From Toxoplasma gondii ME49 (lineage: Eukaryota; Apicomplexa; Conoidasida; Eucoccidiorida; Sarcocystidae): a stretch of DNA of 64,000 nt. Below, piece by piece: positions 1 to 13,200 of this stretch. The notes under the pieces were generated by a model. The model worked only from the letters and a program-made list of their open reading frames with translations. It was not told where the DNA came from and made no database searches. Position numbers and translations under genes: made by a program. Each line of letters starts with the position of its first letter. Position 1 is the stretch's first letter. The stretch is taken from NCBI RefSeq assembly GCF_000006565.2, contig NC_031474.1, positions 310,001-374,000 on the forward strand, written 5' to 3'.

Positions 1-1964
1 GGATTTCTTCGATTCTCCACCAAGCTGCTTCTCGTCGAACTCAGCAGCGCCCGGCCTGCGGAGATGTCGTTCCTTCAATGTGCAAGCAGCGGACGCGCAT
101 TTCCGCGCCACACCAATTTGTGTATTTTCTCGGCTGCAGACTTCCCTTCTTTCTGCCGGCTCTGATCCTTTCGGAAGCACTCAACCTCACGTCGAACCTA
201 TGGGCGCGTTGACGTTGATCTTTGCTACACTCACCTATCCATGTCTCTGTCTCTCTTTCTCTATCTGTGAACCTTTCTGTAGGGAACCAGGGCATGGCCG
301 CGTCTGAGTGCTCGTCTCCATCTGTCTAGCTCTCTCTACAGTTGCATATTTGTATGTAGGCAGCAAGGTGGAGATACAGATGGAGGAAGTGAGCGACTGA
401 AAGGAGTTACGTCGCAGTGTATGAGGGTATGTGAGGCATTTGCCGTCGGACCAGTGTTGTTTCGCGGTCTGTGATCGCCCCGGTCTTGTTTTCGAGGTGG
501 GCTTTCTTCCTCGTCCGCCTTTTCCTGTGTCGGAACTCGGAAACGCCGTGGTTTCTCGCAAGAGATTTTCTCGCTGTTGTGTCGGAAGGCGAAGGAACTC
601 TTCTCTAGGAACGACGAAACATCCAAAAGGTCGATGCAGCGACGCCGCGCTCTAACCATTGTGGCTTTTCTGGGAGGCTCGAGACGCTTTTTCTTCGCCG
701 TCTCTCCGAGCGCGCCCTTCGCTGTGCATCCCTTGGCACTTCTCCACATCCTCGCGTTTTGTTTCTCGAATGGTCACTCTTCTCCACTTTCTTTTCCTAG
801 CTTGCTTGTTCTCAATCCTAAGGCTGCCGATGGGTGAATTGGAGGGCTTGCTAGCAAAAGAAATTTATAAAGTCCACTTATAAAAATGCAGTAAAATACA
901 TATTTTTAAAATATTTTTACAGTTTCACAGAATTTAAATTGAGAGCTTTTACATGGGTGAAATACACGTCAGAAGAAGAGTCGTGGAGAAATAGGGTGAG
1001 AAACTCTCCAAGTTCTCGCGACTCACGACGCAGCCGCCTGCTGCGAGGGCGCCGGAGACGTTCGAAGGCGCACTGGAATTCCTCGCCGACTCGGCGTTCG
1101 AAGGCGCACTGGAATTCCTCGCCGACTCGGCGTCTGCGACGCTTGTCGGAAAATCAACCTTTTGGACTGGAAAGCAGAAAGAAAGGCACTACGTTTTCAT
1201 GACAGCGCTAGGAAGAAATGCGTGCCTTCGTTCGTCCATTTGTCCACATCTACGAGAGTTGCCGGCAGAGGCTCGAGGCTGTTCATTCGGGACCAGAGAG
1301 GCTGTTGGAAGATCTGTCGAGGGGCGTTCAGGCGTTTATATCGCTGAAGTTCCGGTGTCCTTCGAACCCTTCAGAACATGTGGAAGGCACATTTCTTCTC
1401 GGAGACTTCTCTGCTTGATTCAGCTCTCTCTTCAACTCTCTAAGGCGTCGAGGCCTGTGGGGTGCGGAGCAGCAAGCGCATGCGAGCAGAAGAAAGGTTG
1501 AGGCTCTGCATCGTCCTCACACGGTTTGGCTGCTCAAGGACTTCTCTGTCTCCGGAGAGACTGCCTCTAAGTGCACTCTCGCGCAAGCGACGATACCGAA
1601 GACGAAGATGCAAAACAGAAAAAACGCTTTCAGGAACGGAGCATACAGTCGGACGGGCTGGAAGTGACTGAGACGGAAAGGGCGGCTCTGGAAGAAAGAA
1701 GAGAGACTCGAAAAACAATGGCGAGAGACGACACATACAAAGAAAGAGAGAGACATCCGGCGAGAGGAAAGGAGAGTGAGAGTGGAGTGGGGACGGTGCA
1801 GTGGGGACCTTGGATATTCCTTCGAAGCTTCTGAAGACGGCGAGAGGGTCTGAAAGAACCTTGAGGCAGAAATCAGGGGAAACTTGGGGAGCATGAAAAA
1901 AAAGTGAAACGGACTGAAGAAACAGTCGAGAGAAAAAGCGAGGCCCCGTCCGAGCAGATCTACA
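1..1964. other. Region downstream of ECM29, no gene supported
   Basis: This stretch lies 3' of the ECM29 stop codon. Its open frames are short, overlap on both strands and show no family I recognise. It holds long pyrimidine-rich runs (about 240-285 and 690-830), an AT-rich island at about 845-945 standing out from GC-rich surroundings, and a 36-bp tandem duplication at 1061-1132. Part of 1500-1964 is probably ECM29 3' UTR. A terminal exon of a gene lying to the left cannot be excluded. Confidence 0.5.
1061..1132. repeat. 36-bp perfect tandem duplication (2 copies)
   Basis: The 36-bp unit starting TTCGAAGGCGCACTGGAATT occurs twice head to tail (1061-1096 and 1097-1132) without a mismatch. 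Because 36 is a multiple of three the duplication keeps any reading frame open, which would fit coding DNA, but no gene is recognisable around it. Confidence 0.9.
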
Positions 1965-4900
1965 TTACAGAGTGCTGAGAACTTTCAGTTTCTCTTTGAG
2001 TCTTTTGCACATCATCGCAATCCTCGCGTCGCCGTCGCGACCTTCTTCGAGGCTCTCTCTGCCGCTGGGGGCGTCGGAGAGAACCAATAAAAGCTGCTGC
2101 CACAGCGAAGCGGAAGAGACAAAGCTGGGGGCGAACGGATCGCCAAAGTCTCCAGTCTCTGCACCCGAAGCCAACAGAGACGCGTCTCCTTCCTCGCCAC
2201 TCACAACACTCGCCTCGGCTAGAAACTCGCCTCGCGTCAAGGCCTGCCTGTACAGCGGCCAGTCGTAAGCGGACGCAGAAGCCTCCCCAGCAGAAGAAGA
2301 AGAAGACGGAGAAGCAGAGAGGAGAGAGGCGTGCACGCAGAAGGCTTCGAGGAGGTCAGCGGCTGAGAGAGCAAGCCTGACGAATCGGCGCTGTTGAAGA
2401 AGACGAATCAGTCGAGCGAAAACGGGAGTCCACGAGTCTCCCTTCGAGCCGACAGAGAGAAGCGGCAGACGCAGAGCAGCCAGAGAGAGAACCGCCTGCC
2501 TGGTGAGCTGAGGCGACAGACACAGACAGAAAGCGAGGTGACAAACTCCCCAGAAACCACGGACGGGGGGAAAGTTCTATAAACAAGTGGAACCCAGCAA
2601 GTCTGAAAGATGGTTTTTCTGTGAGACCATGCGCGCCTCTTTAGATTTGCGTGTCTGTGAAATGGAGAACCTCTGCTGTGTCTATCCCCTGTCCGATATG
2701 AGCGACGAAAACTTCTGCAAGGCTACTTACAGACAGCAGATCGACAGTGAGCTGGACGGAGCAGCCGCGGTAGCCCCGCAGTCTCTGGAGAAGAACTTTG
2801 AATCCGGGATGTCCTGCGGTGTCTCCGTCTGAGGGCAGTGAATCTTGCTCCGCTTTCTTCGCTTGTTTGTTTAAGTCTTCTCCTTTCTCTTCTCTCTCTC
2901 GAGCTTCGTCGCACGCGGCCTCGGATGCAGAGGCCAGCTGCAGGACTGGTCGGTTCCACTCCGGCAGCAGCCCCGGCGAGGCGAGGAAGGAAGAAAAATC
3001 GCGATTCTCGCAGATCACAGAAGCACCCATCTTCTTTGTCTCTTCCGTCGCCTGGAGAGACTTCGCGCGTTCTCGAGCTTCTTCTTCCAAGCCGTAGGCT
3101 GGAGAGGAAAACAGACAAAGCGCTTCAGACAGCAGCGTGAGCGCGCCCTCCATACGTGACCCGGTTTCCTTTGTTTCTCGGCTTTCTGCCTCACTTCTTC
3201 CTGTGTCGCGTTCCTTCTCCTTTGGTGTCTCTTCCCCTTTCTGCCGCTCTCCGCCTCTTCTCTCGCTCTCCGCCTCTTCTCTCGCTCTCTGCCTCTTCTC
3301 TCGCTCTCCGCCTCTTCTCTCGCTCTCTGCCTCTTCTCTCGCTCTCTGCCTCTCCTCTCGCTCTCCGCCTCTTCTCTCGCTCTCTGCCTCTTCTCTCGCT
3401 CTCCGCCTCTTCTCTCGCTCTCTGCCTCTTCTCTCGCTCTCTGCCTCTTCTCTCGCTCTCTGCCTCTTCTCTCGCTCTCTGCCTCTTCTCTCGCTCTCTG
3501 CCTCTTCTCTCGCTCTCTGCATCTTCTCTCGCTCTCTGCCTCTTCTCTCGCTCTCTGCCTCTTCTCTCGCTCTCTGCCTCTTCTCTCGCTTCTTCCTCTC
3601 CGATCCGCCTCTTTGTCGTTCACCTCTCCTTTCTCCCGTTTCCTCTGTCCTCACCGCTGAGTTCCCTGAAGGCCGGCAGGTCTGACGCTCCGTCTGCATG
3701 CAGACGCCCCGCCCTGGCGCACAAGTCCAGACAGACGAGAACGTAGAGCGAGCGGACGCACGCCGCCAGCGTCGCCTCGTCTTTCGCCGCAACGGTCCAG
3801 ACTCTCTTCGGCGTCTCTGTCTCGTCGTCTCCCGCATGGATCTCCTCCGCCTCGTTCGCGGACTGCTTGGCTGGGTCCAACGCCTCCAGAGCCTGACGCG
3901 AAGGTCCAGAGAGAGAGACAAGGCCGGAGAGATCGGCACTCTCAACCACGGAGCCGCGGACTGGCTGCAAGGACGAAGCGGTGTCCCAAGCCGCGGTGCG
4001 GCTGGCGACGCACACTCTGGAGACTCGCGAGTTGAGAATTGAAAAAAAGCTCAGCGTCATCGAACTGAACTGGAACTAACGGCGTCAATCCATGGAGTGA
4101 AACGCTGCGGCGGAAGCGCGAAGCGAAGCTCCGAAAAAAACGGCGGCTGAGGCAGGCACCACGCGTCTGCGAGAGACTGCAGGCGCCCTCCTCGGACCCG
4201 TACCGATTTGGAAGAACGCTAATGTCGTAGTAGGATATTGAAATCGAACTCTTTTAGCTGCAAGCTGCGAGTGAAAAATACGCCTCCCCGGCTTGACCGA
4301 GCAGCGGCAAAAAGGAACACTGGACGCTCTGGAGACGCAGGCATGCAGGCTGGATCGGACGCGCCGTTCTCAGCGCCTGCATGCAGTTGACCTACTGCAT
4401 TCACGAGGTCGAGGAACTCCGGAAAAGGGAGCCGCGGCAGCCACTCGCGGGGAACTGCACGCAGAAACTCAGGGAGATGCTCAGTCACCTTGACTTTGTC
4501 TCGCTTGTTCTTCGCTCTCCGCGTTTTTGCAAAAACCACGGCAAACGCAGCTTCGCTCTTGGCGGCGAGAGCCTCTTCCTCGTCGCTCTCGATCTGTGCT
4601 CTCTTCTTCTCAGCGCCCCCGTCGCGAGCCGCGGAAGCGACGGCGCCAGGCGCTCTCGCGCGTTCCCCGTCTTCGAGGAGAAACGAAAAGGAGGGAGCTG
4701 CGCATGCAGCGAAAAGAGTCAAAAGGAGGGCCGTCAGATCCAGCAAGGCACACGCGAGAGCGGAAATGCCGTCGAAGGCCGCAGAAGCAGACAAGGTCGC
4801 AGTCAACTGCGCATGCAGTTTGCACAGACTTTCCGCGTCCTCCTGGGGAATCCTTTCTCTGTCACACATGCCGCACCAAAAAGAAAGACGCAGTGAAATA

Positions 4901-7194
4901 CATGCAAGAAGAAAGGCGCCCCGCGAAGAAAAGCCTGCAGCCGCGGGTCTGGGCAACTTCGCAGTTTGCGGGGGGTGTGCTCTACTGCGGCTGGATGCTG
5001 TTCTGTGATGGGCGACTCCTGCGTCATCGTCTCAGGTGGATTGGTTTTTTTCGCGGATTCTCAACTGTTTTTAACTCTGTGTGGTTTCGCGGACTGCGCA
5101 CTCTGTGCAGCAAAACGAAAAAAATTAAGACCTCCCGCTGGGACCTTCTCTGTTCACCCGCGACAGCAGAGGCACCCCGAGAGTACGGACAGCAGAGCAG
5201 CCTTGTAGGCAGGCAACCTTCGCTTTGCCCTGCCTTCTCTCACCCTCCTGTGCAGAGATTTCCATCCATGTGTACGTTTGTCACATCCACCTGTAAGAAA
5301 CTGTGAACGCCAACGCCAATCAATGTGCTATTCTATATATATATATATATATGCGTGTATGGGGTGTATAGAGGATCGAGGTATAGATAGTCAAAGACGA
5401 AGACAGATGCATTTGTAGGTAGGTAGAGATAGAGAAAGGCGCAAATCTATTTCTCGGCACCCTCCGTTGAGAGACTGATAGAGAGAGTACGCCCCCACCC
5501 GTGGGTATCCGTAGATATACGAGAGATTGTTTCTAAGGATAAACAAGCAAGTCTCCACTATACAGAGGCATTCATAGACTTCGTCGACCAGACGTCGAGG
5601 CACCGCGCGATGTACCTCGCAGGATCGCATTTCCGCCTTCCTGTGTCTGTCCAAATCGGCGAGAGAAGCCGACAGACAGCCTGGAGAGCGCAAGCAGCGT
5701 CGCCTTTGTCCTCGCGCCAGGGGCTGTCGAGCAAGAGTCGCAGATCTTCGAGAATGAAGGAGAGAAAGCGCTGAACTGTTACGCAGTCCGAAGCGCCAGA
5801 CACCTCCGCAAAAAGCTGTCTCCAAATTTCCTGGGCGTCCCCCTTCGCCTCGCCGCGAGACAGAACGAAACTGCGTGCGGCGATCCGCCCCCGAATCGCC
5901 GGCAGCATCAGCCGCTCTGAACAGCGTCTGAGAATCAACCAAAAACCACAAAAACAAGGTGGAGAAGCAGTGAAAAAAGACGACAAAGAGATGAAAGAGA
6001 AGAAGCAGGAGAAACGATGAAAGCGGCCAAACGTTACGCTTCACAAAGAAAGGAGACGCTTACACGGTGGAGAAGGTTCCACAGACCCTCAAGAGTGGGC
6101 GACATGGCAGGCGACGCCCCCTGTAGACTTTCCTGTCGCGAGTATGTCTCTGTGTCTCCGTGTACCCTTCTCTCTGTCTCGCATGCGGCAGCTCAGATCT
6201 TCGCTATTCTTTACAAGTGGAGAGGAGGAGTTTGTTTCGCGATCGCCGTTGTTTAGAAAGGCTTTTCTTCAACTCACTTGCAGACTTCGAGGAGAGCTCG
6301 CCCCAAACCCAAGCGGGCCTCGAGACGATTCGCCTCTGCACTGCCTGCCGCGCCGCTCTCCACCACCTCGCTCCCGAGAGGCTTCAGCAGTTGCGCCAGA
6401 ATCAGCTGCCAAGAAAAGCGCGTGAGCAGACGTTTTCAACAAGATACACAGCAGATGAACAGAAGTAGAAACCGGCCCTGTTCTCTCGATTTTGCCCTCT
6501 CTCTCTCTCATTCTCCTTACCTCTTCGTCGGCCTCTTTTTCCCTATCTCCCGTATTCCCTCACGCGGCCTCTCTCTTTTTCTTTTGTTCGCTCTCTCTCT
6601 CTTTGCCTGTTCTCCCTCTCTGCCTCTAGTGCTCTCCGTTCCGTCTTCTCTCTCTCACCTCTCCAAGCTGGTCATCCCCGACGAATCGACTAACCGCGGC
6701 GAGCGCCGTGGCGGCCGCCTTCTGCACCGGGGGCGAGTTATCCGTCAGGGACCTCGCGAGGCCTCGCAGCAGCTTCTTGGCGTCTTGCGGAGCAATCGAG
6801 AACTGCGCGTCTCCTCTCTCTTCTCCCTTCCCTCCCGCGCTCTGTTCAGTCCTCCCAGGCGCCGCACACAAAGCAGGAGCGGTGGAACAAGCCAGTGCCG
6901 AGGACGAAGAGGAAGATCGAACGACGCCTGTTCCACTTCCACAGTGTTCGGTGATCGTCCAGGTGAGGAGCATGCAGACGCTGCAGCGACTTGCAGAGCC
7001 AACGCTCGTCCGCAAACGCTGAAGCAGCGCGGGGACGAGCTTCGACAGAATCTCCGGAGTCATGTAACGAACCTACGCAGCAGAACAGACACCACAAAGA
7101 GACATGTCTAAGGATAAATATAAAGACATACACAGAGAGGGAGAACCTCCACGCCTTCGACTACATCCACTTACAGATACATGCATACACAGCA

Positions 7195-7237
<43 letters not shown>

Positions 7238-10200
7238 AGATCCACGTATACAACTATGAGAGGTTATATGCATATATCTATCTACATATATGTACCCCTA
7301 ACCCCTATACAAAAAATATATATGAATACTTAAAAATATATATCTGTGCATAAATATATATATATATATATATGTATGTATAAAAATGAGACGTCTGGCT
7401 GTTGGCCTCCAATGAAGACTCAGATGATGCGAGGTGCCGAGACAACTGCGAGAGAAGCGCCTTTGTCGAACGAAGATCTTCTTTTCTTGTCCCTGGCTTC
7501 GATTTTCAAGACGAGGTTTTGTTCTGTCTGCACACCGTGGCGAGGAAGACTCTGTCTCGAAGAACTTTTTCCAGCTGCCTCACTACGCTGGCCACCACCG
7601 TCTCTGGCAGACATCTGACGGAGGACGGCGTCCATTTCCTTCTTCTTTCCTTGGATTTTTTCGAGACACCCAACAGCTCTTTCCACGTTTTCCTGTCTTC
7701 TCGCAACTTTCGGAGGCTTTACCACAGATTTCAGGAGGCCGGCAGTGGCGCCGCCCATGCTGAAGTCGACGCGCAGTTGCTCGAACTTCGAGGCAGAAAT
7801 TCCAAACACCCTCTCCGCGTGGAACTGGTAGTGCGACAGCGCCCTCGGCTCGAAGGCCGCGACCGCGTCCACCAAAAAGGGGACCACTGTGACGAGACAT
7901 GGCCCCACAGAACGCCCGCAGGACGAGATGCAAGCGCGCAAAGACTCCAGCAAAAAGACCCGCAACTGAAAAAACAAGACAGTAAAAACAGGTTTCACAC
8001 TCACTCGACATATATATATAGATATAGATATACATATATATGTTTATATCTCTCTCTGCGTCTACAACAAAATCTATCTACAGATGTGCATATGTGTCTG
8101 TCTCCATATTCATATATCTATACATATATATATAGATATAGATATACACATACATGTGCATATGTATGTCTTTCTAAATTCATAAGTACATGTATATATA
8201 AATATATATATATATATATGTGTGTAAATGTATGTATCTAGACCTGTCGGTTTGTCTGCATATATACGTGTATACAGTATAATCATATCTATTTGTGACT
8301 ATAGATTTGTATATCTGCGTATGTCTGTCTGGACCCATAACTACGATGAGAAAGCAGAGAGGGGCAGAGGCATGCATTTTCGCTTTGTTTGACGCAAGGA
8401 CAGCGAGGGATCTCCAGGGAAGCGCGTCTCTTCAAATAAAGCGAATGAAGAGAGACGAAGAGAACAGAGAGAGGAAAGAGAGAAGCCGAGCGAAGAAGAG
8501 ACAAGCGAGGCAGAGAGAGAACAAGTGGAAGAAGAGGAAACAAGAAAAAGATCGACCGAGAGAAGAAGAGAAAGCGCGAAATGCGAGGCGCGAGCACAAT
8601 AAAAGAAGGAAGAGAGAACACTCGAAAGAGGTAAACAGGAGAACCGGGCAAACGACCATCCCCATGTGTGAGACGCGGTTCCACGTTAAAAATCAGCCTG
8701 GAAATCTCCCTCACCGCGGCATCCCTTTCGATTTTTCAGATGCCAAAACAGACCTGTGCCTGGCGACTTCTCAGAGAACTCTGGGAGGTTCCCAGGGTCT
8801 GTCAAGAGTCAAGAAGCAGGGAGCGATGCGCAGTTGTTTCACTCGCTGACGTTACTGTGTGGGTGTCTGTCTACATGGAGAGAAACATGGAATCGAAAAC
8901 TGTCTGCGTTCGCTCTTCCCTCGACGCCTTGTTCTCTCTCTCCTTCGCACCTCTTTGTTGCTGCTGTTGATGTCGCAGAGATGTTGGAGAAGCGGGACTG
9001 TCTTTTCAACGGCTTCCTGGGCAGCCTGCTGGGTCTGGAGCTTCGGCGTGCATGCGCGAACGGTCATGAGTTTCACAGCTCGCGCGAGCGGACCGGCAGC
9101 CAGCCGAACTTCTTCGCACAAGTCGTCCATACACCGCAGCAAACTCTTCCACGTCTGCTCCAACACCGCCTCCACATCGGTCCAGTGTCGCGCCCCTGCA
9201 AAGAAGACACCCGCAGATCGAAGTGCAACTGCATGCACTCCTCGTCCTCGGCGCGCCGCTGGAGGCAACAGAGGCTCAGAGAGAGGTGGAGAGAGACCGA
9301 GAGACCAACAGACCCAGAGATCGAGAGATCGAGAAAGAGGCTAGACCGGCGGAGAGGGCCTCGATGGCGACAGCGATCCCTCCAGATGGTCGTGCAGGAC
9401 TACAGAGACAGACGAACAGTCATTTTCTGGCGAGAGGGATTTACGTTCCTGTCGCTTTGTTTACGGGGCGAAAGCGGCAGAGACTGTTCCCCACACTGCA
9501 CGTCCTGCTGCAACTCCGACGGTCGAGACGGTCGACACTCGCGTTCTTGCGGTCTCCCTTGACGCTGAGTCAGAGGCTCATCTCTGGGGAACGAAACCGA
9601 CGCAAGAACGCATTGCAGTGGGGCGAGGCAACCGTGCGAAACGAGGCGACGGAGACAGCCGAAGAGAAAGAAACAGAGTTCAGCAGACGCCTCAGGGAAG
9701 TCGCGCAGGGGACTAGCCGAATATCGGAAGGCTGTCAGAGAACGCAAGTGCACTGAAAACAAGGAGTACTCCACAGTGTTTCCGTTTCGCCTCGCTTACA
9801 CTTGAAGAGAAATGCTCCTCCCTTGCATGCAGCTTCTCGGCGAAGCAGGTCGCTGCCCTCAAGCGCGGCGAGGAAACTCTTTGCGAGACTCGCGAAGACT
9901 CTGCTTTCTACTCCTTTCTCCTCCTCCGTCTTCCTCTCAGCGTTCTTTCCACTCCGCTCTGTCCTCCCTTCTCTCTCCGCTTGCGTTTCGCCTGCGTCAT
10001 CGGGCGCTTCTGCTGTTTCGGTATCCTCTGCATCTCTGCAGGGAGCTGTTCGAGAGACTCGTTGGAGCATTCGCTTCCTCTCACGAGTTTCTTCGTCTCG
10101 TGCATGCGCCTGCTCGAGGCAGTCGGGGACAGAGGCGAAGCCGAACAGACTCTGACAGGCAAGCACGGCAGCTTCCCGCAACCGAGGGTCTCTGTGATAG

Positions 10201-13200
10201 ATGAAGACAGCGAGGCCGGCGCCGAGCGCTTCTCTGGAGGCTGAAGCGCATATGTGTTCAACGAGACTCTGCTCCGCCGTCTCCAATCCACCGTGTATCT
10301 TCTTGTCTCGCGACAACTCGCTCGCTTCGTCTTCCTCCTCGGTTGCTTCCCCTTCTTCGCAGTCGTCTCCTCCGCTGCCGTCCCCCACTGACTCCTCTCT
10401 TTCGAACGGGTGCTCGCTCTTCTCTTCCGCGTCCACCCTCTCCCGCTCGGCGCCTTCGTCCTCGCCTCCCGTCTGCGCGTCTCCTGAGACGCGTGTCTGT
10501 TCCCTGGTCGCGCCCAAGACATGGGGGCGACTTGCTCGCGCGCTGAAGCTGCCGAGAAGGTCGAACGCGTCGAGGAGAGGGCCTTGGAGAAAGAGCATTT
10601 GCTCTTTTTGCGGCTGGTCGAGGAGGAGGTAGACGAGGGCGGGGATCTTCAGGTCTCTCGCCGTCGTCACGAGCTGCTTCAAAAGCTTCAGGCGCGCTGC
10701 TGCGGCCGAGGCGTCCGCGGCGCAGCAGAGACTCAACGCAGTCTCAGCTTCTCCAGACTTCTTGTCTTCTCGCTCCTTCACAGAGGAGAGAGAAAAACCT
10801 TGCATCTGCAGGTGCTGAACATTCGCCCCTCGACTCTGCGTCGGCAAAGAGTGAAGCAAGTCCCGCAGCAGACCCTCGAAAAACGAAGACGAAGAGGAAG
10901 AGGAAGAGGAGGCCTTGTCTTTCAAGGATAGGTTTCCTGTAACTGGGTCGTTTGTTTCTTCCTGTTTCCAGGCTCTTGCGTTGCCTGTTCTGCTCTGGGT
11001 CTCTGCCAACACGGTGACGACAGCCAACCGACTGAGGTTCCTCCACCCAGACGCGCCGACGAGGACGTCTGCCTGGCTAACCATGCGGAGGAAGCAGCGC
11101 TGAAGAGGAACGAGAAACGCGGGGAACAGGGCGAGCTTCCAGGGGATGTGAAGCAACACCGACGAGAGACAGAGGCCTGCAGTCCCTGCGAGAGTCTCCA
11201 GTTCGACGGCGGAGAAGGCGCCCAACCGAACACTCTCCACGCCCTGCTCTCCAGAGCCAAGCGTCAAAACGACCTCCTCTCGAGAACAGGAAGAGGACGA
11301 GGAGGAAGAAGAGGAGGAAGAAGAGGAGGAAGAAGGTTGTGACGCTACGTCAGCCTCGTGGAGTCCAAGGAAGAGAAGTTGACGGAGAATCTCCTCGGCG
11401 CAGGCTCGCGAGGCGGCTGCGAAGAAGCGGCTGAGTGTCAAGGCCAAGTGCGCTCGAATCAAAGCGGCCCTCTGGGTACCTTCCCTCAGCAGGGCAACCA
11501 AGCATCGCAGAAACACAGTCGGAGTCTTGGCGCCATCCTCGACAGAAGACGAAGAGGAGAAACAAAGTGAAGCCGAGGCGAAAGAAGGTGGAGACGAAGA
11601 CAAGAAAGAAGAGTCGCCTGCAGTGGTTCTGCAACTTCCTGGATCTGATGCAGATGCATCACCTTGTGCGTCGGAGCGAGGACTCTCGTCGTGCAAGCGC
11701 TTCTTGGATTCCTCTCTCTCTGCGTCTGCCTCTCGCTCCGTCTGCAAGCGCGACTGCTGGCCCTGAGACGCTGCGTCTCGGGAGCTGAACGCGCCAATCG
11801 CAGCGAGAGAAAACCAGGCGGAGCCGCAGACCGCGAGCGCCGCCCGCTGTGAAGAGGCTGAGAAGACAAAGAGCCAAAGGGAGAAGAAGGTGCGAGCGAG
11901 GGAAGACACGAAGAGGGTGAGGCCATACCTCGAACGGGACAGGCAAGCTTCCAAAAGAGAGAGGTGGAACGAAAAAAGACGCACCACTGGTGAAACCCAA
12001 GGCGCCTGAGAAAGCGGCGCGGGGGGGAGCCTCTCCAGATCTCCACCCCCGGGAAACCTCTACTCTGCAGCCACAGCAAAAATTGGGGAGATAGAGCCAG
12101 AGAAAGATACGGACCCACCAACATGAAGCTGCACGGAGACACAGAGGCGTAGATAGAGATAGACACAGATCTGTTGGCACAGATAGAGGTAGATCGATAC
12201 ATTGATAGATAAATACAGATACCGACGCGTAGATGTATATACAAATACAGAGCAAGAGGTAGACAGACTTTTAGGAAGTGTAGAGAGATGCATGCTTGCA
12301 TGCATATCATCTTCATGTATCCATGCCGCGTCTAACTTCCTGAACTGTAAAGGTCCAGTAACGCCTTGAGACCGCCTTGACAAAAACAGCACCGATACAT
12401 ACACACAGATATATAAATACATATACATATATATATATATATGCATATATACACATATACATACATATACACTTAATGTAAGCGTGCCCCGCTCTGTTCA
12501 CTCCTGCGTATAAATACATATATATATATATATATGTATATAAACAGATGTTAATGTGTGAGTTATTTTCTCTCCAGAAGGGAATCGATGAACCCAATCA
12601 GTTTTTCGGAGTATGGGTACTTGAGAGCGGTCGTAGATCGCCAGTCGCCTCGTCGACGGAGACAGCGAGAGCATGGCGAGCAACTGCGTCGAGGAAGGAA
12701 ACGAGATGTTGAAGAGCTTTCTCTTCTTTCTTATTTTGCTCCTTCGTCTCCTGTCTAAGACTTGCGTTCGGTCCGTCTGTCTGCTCTTCTCCCGCTTCTT
12801 GCATCTCGACGAGGACGCATGCAACCGCAGACGTCCGGCGCATGCAGATGTCCGCGAGGGCAGAGAGCGAGCCGCTGAGGAGCTCTGCAGCGTATCGTTC
12901 GAGCACTTTATCACTTCCTGGGGTCTTCATTTTTTCACCGAATGCCTTCAAGAGCCTTTTCTCTTTTCCTTCAATTCCGATCATTCTCTCGACCGCCTGC
13001 CCAGAATACGCTGCTCCCCAGCGTAGCACATGTCTAACGACGACTCGGACGCAGGCTCGAATCTCCTCCGGATACACTCCCGACGAAACGTCTTCTACAT
13101 TCCTCGTTTTCGACGGCCTCTCTTCTTCACGATGTCCCCTGTCACTCGATGTCGCTCCGTCCTTCCCCTTTACAGTCTCCTTCCTCTCATCGCTCTTCTT

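Noticed and set aside
3253..3594. Possible CRISPR-like array
   Set aside because: The units are directly adjacent with no unique spacers, and the DNA is a eukaryotic intron. The 43-bp, 18-bp, 15-bp and 16-bp arrays fail for the same reason.
3137..3746. Long plus-strand frames rich in Ser/Leu/Cys, and minus-strand Arg/Glu repeats over the same bases
   Set aside because: They are produced by the stop-free 19-bp minisatellite inside an ECM29 intron; the flanking exons splice in phase without it.
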